Source: Acanthopleura granulata (Eukaryota > Mollusca > Polyplacophora > Chitonida > Chitonidae). From it: DNA of 64,000 nucleotides. The stretch spans positions 10,812,136 to 10,876,135 of the forward strand of contig JABBOT010000012.1 in the NCBI GenBank assembly GCA_016165875.1, in the 5' to 3' direction. Numbering within the stretch: position 1 is the first letter of the stretch; every line of letters begins with the position of its first letter. The position numbers and the translations under genes are program-made. Under the pieces are notes generated by a model, which saw only the letters and a list, made by a program, of their open reading frames with translations, was not told the DNA's origin and ran no database searches. Below are positions 62,101 to 64,000 of the stretch, piece after piece.

Positions 62101-64000
62101 GGCTATGGAGAGGAGACAGAAGGAGATAGCTGAGAGACAACAGAGAGAGCACCTGGCCAGGAAGACACACCATCTCGTCAGTACCATAGCCATGCCAGGC
62201 ATCTACAACTCTCCCTTCAGACCGTGAGTTTCTGATTTCTTTGCAGTGCTCGAGGAACTTTAAACTGATTATATTATCAGTTTGCCCATGAAACATCCTC
62301 TCAAAAGAAGGAATGAGCCGTAGACTATATACAGTGTGCGGGTCAGATTTCTTCAGGCAGGAAAGGTTCTTCATTGTATATATGTACCTTATCACCCATA
62401 CACCTGTCTACTGTCTAGGAATTGAATCACTTTTTATCAAAGCACACCAAGAGACACAAAAATAAGGTGAATTAGAAAATAATAATCTGAAACTTGTAGT
62501 TAAAAATCTTAAATCAGCACTCCTCCAGAACCCTGTCTGCTGTCATAGAAATGAATGCTTGTCAAAAGAGAAGAAAACATAAAGACTATGCAAAATTCAT
62601 ATAAATGCATATACAAATTTGTACAAAATATATGGCCTTCAGTGTTTTTTCCAAGAAATTTGGAAATAAACTTTGCATTTTCGGTCATATCGGTATAATG
62701 GAAGTCCAAAACATTTATGCCCAGATAGGGTCTTAGTTAGGATGTGATGCATATCTAATAAATCTCCTACCACCATAATGCCGGCCATCGTCGCATGTGA
62801 AATATTTTTGAGTATGGCATAAAACAATCAAAGAAATAAATAAATCTAATAAGTGTGTAGATCTGTTACTTCCTGATGTAACTTTTCTTCTTCAAGATCT
62901 GTTGTTTTGGGGGGTTTTTTTCAGGTGTCCCATGGACATGGAGTATTTGTTACAGAGTGTGAAGCCACTGCCCAAGGAGAAGAAGTCGTCCCCAGAGCAC
63001 CCATATGACCCATCCTGGAAGAGTTACAATTTACCACACCCACAACAGCTGCCTCCATTGCCACAAAAGCCACAGGTAACACTATATTTTGTAATCAAAA
63101 ACATAGCAAAATGTCCTCATTCCTCTGTCAGTAATAAGATGACTTATGAAAACTTTACCAAGGGATTTTTGAAACATCCCTTGCTTAAGAAAGGAATTCA
63201 TGTGTCTGATGTTTTGTATTATAAAATCCAATAATGACATATCTACACGTTCATTAATTTGTGAGAAAATCTTTCTGATGATTTGTATAAAACATGCATG
63301 TGGGGATTTGTTATGATTATTATTTTGTTTTTTAATGGTAAAAATCATTTGAGCCATATTAGACTAATTAGTGTATAAATACATTACTATAGATCTGAGG
63401 TAAATTTGCCATTGTGGTTTAATTGCTATGAAGGGTCCATTCCGTGAGCCAGCTGAAGTTCAGAAGCAGAGGTACAAGCCATTCCAGCAGAGCCTCAGGG
63501 TGGAGACATCTTTCACGTCCCTGGAGCAGGCCAGACAAGCCCTCAAAAACAAGGAGTGGGTGGAGAGGGTGCATGATGACATGTAAGCCTTGGTACAAAC
63601 TCACCAGTAGCTCAGTCAGTCAATCAGTCAGGTTAAATCCTGATACCTCTCATATTACTCCTTGCAACAGCTGTCTTGCTTATAATACACTGATCTTTGA
63701 ATTTCTGATTTTTGGTTAAATAAATTAATTAGTCCAAGTTAGTTGAATAAAAAAGCTGAATATATAAAATAAGTAAGATTTTATCCAACAAGACATCTGT
63801 TTAAGCAGATGTAATCCTTCATGGTACCATAAATGTACAATACTCAGATAAACTCTAGAGACTACTCTGATATCAAGGGTGAACTGATTTAATGTTAGAA
63901 AAAATTTCACGTAGTAGAGAATTTATCTTGTCGAGAATGTGAACATTTCTTTGTTTTAACACTTTATTCTGTACCTTTTAGCTTTATGCCATTCACCAAG
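59152..64000 (+). CDS. SPATA17: Spermatogenesis-associated protein 17 (IQ motif), partial
   Basis: Nine exons are visible: 59152-59219, 59666-59755, 60462-60543, 60883-60933, 61453-61556, 62068-62223, 62925-63075, 63434-63582, 63982-64000 (continues beyond the window). All phases join. ATG 59152 gives MATMVRL, close to the family start; a second ATG at 59161 has a perfect GCCACCATGG context. There are three calmodulin-binding IQ motifs: IVRIQAWYRATVTRAY (exon 2), TIQRTWRGFLGRRYF (exon 3), KIQKCWRGFYTRKYVF (exon 5). These are followed by a Glu/Gln/Arg-rich coiled coil (exon 6), the family signature PGIYNSPFR, a Pro-rich linker (exon 7), GPFREPAEVQKQRYKP (exon 8) and FMPFTK. SPATA17 is a calmodulin-binding axonemal/sperm protein. 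The missing 3' end should add roughly 100 or more residues. Confidence 0.95.
59902..60102. repeat. Palindromic MITE-like element, second copy
   Basis: In SPATA17 intron 2, about 75-bp imperfect inverted arms with the same core as 33490-33690: CTGGTTTTGGACTAGACAG on the left and CTGTCTCGTCCAAAAGCAG on the right, ending near CTCGAGAGATTTCTGG. There are no flanking 69-bp repeats here. Confidence 0.8.
62755..62850 (+). repeat. SINE 3' fragment in SPATA17 intron 6
   Basis: CACCATAATGCCGGCCATCG, GTGAAATATTTTTGAGTATG, AACAATCAAAGAAATAAATA. Confidence 0.8.

Overview
The window is eukaryotic nuclear DNA. It is AT-rich and intron-dense (about 25, 9 and 7 coding exons in the three largest genes), with GT-AG introns, many tRNA-derived SINE copies ending in (ATAAATAA)n, and no bacterial features. 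The gene set (ORC6, NUP107, a p53-family gene, SPATA17) says animal. The SINE 3' end and a Kunitz plus Cys-rich secreted protein suggest a lophotrochozoan, most likely a mollusc such as a bivalve. That taxon is an inference.

Layout. 1-14 kb is gene-poor: a 600-bp fold-back repeat (456-1058), a two-exon 3' part of a secreted Kunitz-like/Cys-rich gene (2310-3181, +), a cluster of CRE palindromes (7172-7330) and dispersed repeats. 14-17.6 kb holds one doubtful minus-strand ORF and repeats. 17.78-34.27 kb is a complete 7-exon ORC6 gene on the minus strand (252 aa). Its 10.4-kb intron 3 contains a complete two-exon p53-family gene on the same strand (23597-25321, 427 aa). ORC6 intron 5 is largely a 53-bp minisatellite built from the end of exon 5 plus its splice donor. 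ORC6 is head-to-head with NUP107 (+, 34856-53181, about 25 exons, about 939 aa); their 589-bp shared interval has an E2F-type site. NUP107 has partial tandem copies of two splice-acceptor/exon starts and a SINE sitting just upstream of exon 12. 55.46-58.83 kb is a 4-exon minus-strand gene (320 aa) that I cannot name. It is head-to-head with SPATA17 (+, 59152 to beyond the window end), and a 323-bp promoter with an RFX X-box and a forkhead site lies between them, which points to a ciliary role for both.

How the genes relate. ORC6 (replication licensing) and NUP107 (nuclear pore scaffold) probably share a proliferation-linked bidirectional promoter. The p53-family gene is embedded in the ORC6 transcription unit. 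The last two genes look like a co-regulated motile-cilium pair. I assembled exons by hand from splice signals, reading-phase continuity and family knowledge. All phases agree for ORC6, the p53-family gene, the unnamed gene, SPATA17 and NUP107 exons 4-25; the exon 2/3 junction of NUP107 is the one uncertain point.
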